From NCBI GenBank assembly GCA_008017145.1, contig SSGY01000148.1, forward strand, positions 1 to 6,485: a stretch of DNA of 6,485 nucleotides. The letters run 5' to 3'. Positions within the stretch are counted from its first letter, which is position 1, and each line of letters opens with the position of its first letter. This DNA is from Neisseriales bacterium (lineage in GTDB: Bacteria > Pseudomonadota > Gammaproteobacteria > Burkholderiales > UBA11063). The notes under the pieces are model-generated. The model ran no database searches and was not told where the DNA came from. It saw only the letters and a list, made by a program, of their open reading frames with translations. The position numbers and the translations under genes were made by a program. Positions 5,902 to 6,485 of this stretch are shown one piece after another.

Positions 5902-6453
5902 ATGGCATATAACCAACAAACTTTAGCGATGATTCGTGACTCAATTCGTGATATTCCCAATTGGCCTGAACCGGGAGTTATGTTTCGCGATATTTCTACG
6001 CTACTCAAAGATCCACAAGCTTTTCGTGCAGTGGTAGATATTTTGGTTGAGCGTTACCGTGGTAAGGGTATTACTACGGTAGCTGGTTTAGATGCTCGTG
6101 GTTTCATTTTTGGACCTATTGTTGCTTATGAATTAGGGATTGGCTTTGTACCAATTCGTAAAAAAGGTAAGTTACCATATACTACCGTTTCTAAGAGCTA
6201 TACTTTAGAGTATGGTGATATTAATACCGTGGAAATGCATATTGATGCGGTTCACCGTGGTGATAAAGTTTTGGTTATTGATGATTTGATCGCAACAGGT
6301 GGTACGATGCTTGCTGCATGTACTTTAATTACCGAGTTAGGTGCTGAAGTAGCAGAATGTGCTGTGGTTAGTGATCTATTATATCTAAATGGTAGTCAAT
6401 TAATTAAAGAGCAAGGCTATCCAGTTTTTGCTATTTTAGAGTATAATGATTAA
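5902..6453 (+). CDS. apt: Adenine phosphoribosyltransferase
   Basis: Apt joins adenine to PRPP, giving AMP and pyrophosphate, in purine salvage; it acts in the cytoplasm, usually as a dimer. At 183 residues it equals the length of E. coli Apt and resembles it throughout. The PRPP-binding motif is VLVIDDLIATGGT (123-135), with the Asp-Asp pair at 127-128. The N-terminal block WPEPGVMFRDIS (21-32), the ARGFIFG turn (65-71) and the flexible active-site loop RKKGKLPYTTVSKSYTLEYG (86-105) are all typical. The start is supported by a TGGAG ribosome binding site (5890-5894, 7-base spacing) and by the match to E. coli Apt. It begins 17 bp after eda with no terminator between, so it is likely in the same transcript, although purine salvage has no direct link to the ED pathway. 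Confidence 0.95.
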   Translation: MAYNQQTLAMIRDSIRDIPNWPEPGVMFRDISTLLKDPQAFRAVVDILVERYRGKGITTVAGLDARGFIFGPIVAYELGIGFVPIRKKGKLPYTTVSKSYTLEYGDINTVEMHIDAVHRGDKVLVIDDLIATGGTMLAACTLITELGAEVAECAVVSDLLYLNGSQLIKEQGYPVFAILEYND

Positions 6454-6465
6454 GGCACAAAGTCA

Positions 6466-6485
6466 ATGAATATTTCTTATCCATA
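6466..6485 (+). CDS. Possible start of a further gene, cut by the window end
   Basis: An ATG at 6466 opens a frame reading MNISYP before the sequence stops. It lies 12 bp after the apt stop codon, which would continue the close packing of the operon. The only ribosome-binding-like sequence is a weak AAGG at 6452-6455. Too little remains to identify a product. Confidence 0.25.

Noticed and set aside
5620..5919. A 99-codon minus-strand frame opposite the end of eda.
   Set aside because: It is antisense to conserved eda codons including KFFPAE, with no family resemblance. It is a shadow frame, as are the shorter antisense frames at 776-961, 2886-3110, 4078-4293 and 5203-5409.
1..6485. Mobile element, CRISPR array, tRNA or rRNA content.
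   Set aside because: I saw no transposase or integrase, no long terminal repeats, no regularly spaced repeats and no tRNA-like cloverleaf sequences.

Overview
The window is AT-rich bacterial chromosome carrying two regulatory-looking small units at its left end and a tightly packed Entner-Doudoroff (ED) operon over the right two thirds. The proteins are proteobacterial in character: Edd and Apt read like their E. coli counterparts (Apt has the same 183-residue length), and a PAS-LuxR regulator and a Bcr/CflA-type transporter fit that too. A low-GC gamma- or betaproteobacterium (Legionella/Francisella-like, or an AT-rich Neisseriales) is my best guess. I cannot resolve the genus by eye.

Left region (1-577). 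No long gene lies here, but the stretch is not empty. A probable terminator (7-38, + strand) closes whatever lies upstream. On the minus strand there is what looks like a complete miniature gene: promoter (309-281), a 5' stem-loop, a ribosome binding site, a 31-codon frame with a signal peptide (228-133) and an intrinsic terminator (105-74). Next to its -35 box is an 18-bp palindrome (309-326). Between this unit and the next gene are a 12-bp perfect palindrome, a possible promoter, a direct repeat with a 21-bp period and a 13-bp palindrome.

Middle (578-1585). A PAS plus LuxR-type helix-turn-helix regulator (578-1396) is divergent from the small secreted-peptide gene. A 189-bp gap follows, holding tandem TATAAT boxes and a 19-bp palindrome at the expected transcription start of the next operon.

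Right region (1586-6485). Five genes run in one direction with overlaps or gaps of 2-17 bp: an MFS transporter, edd (6-phosphogluconate dehydratase), a KDPG-aldolase-like protein, eda (KDPG aldolase) and apt (adenine phosphoribosyltransferase). A sixth gene may start at 6466. Edd makes KDPG and the second aldolase copy splits it to pyruvate and glyceraldehyde 3-phosphate. The transporter, translationally overlapping edd, is placed to supply a substrate or export a product.

The most striking feature is the tandem aldolase pair. The two proteins align without gaps for about 210 residues at roughly 39% identity. The downstream copy keeps every catalytic residue. The upstream copy has replaced the Schiff-base lysine (N131) and the catalytic glutamate, arginine and threonine, yet remains a full, well-translated open frame. 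It looks like a retained pseudoenzyme or a re-purposed fold.
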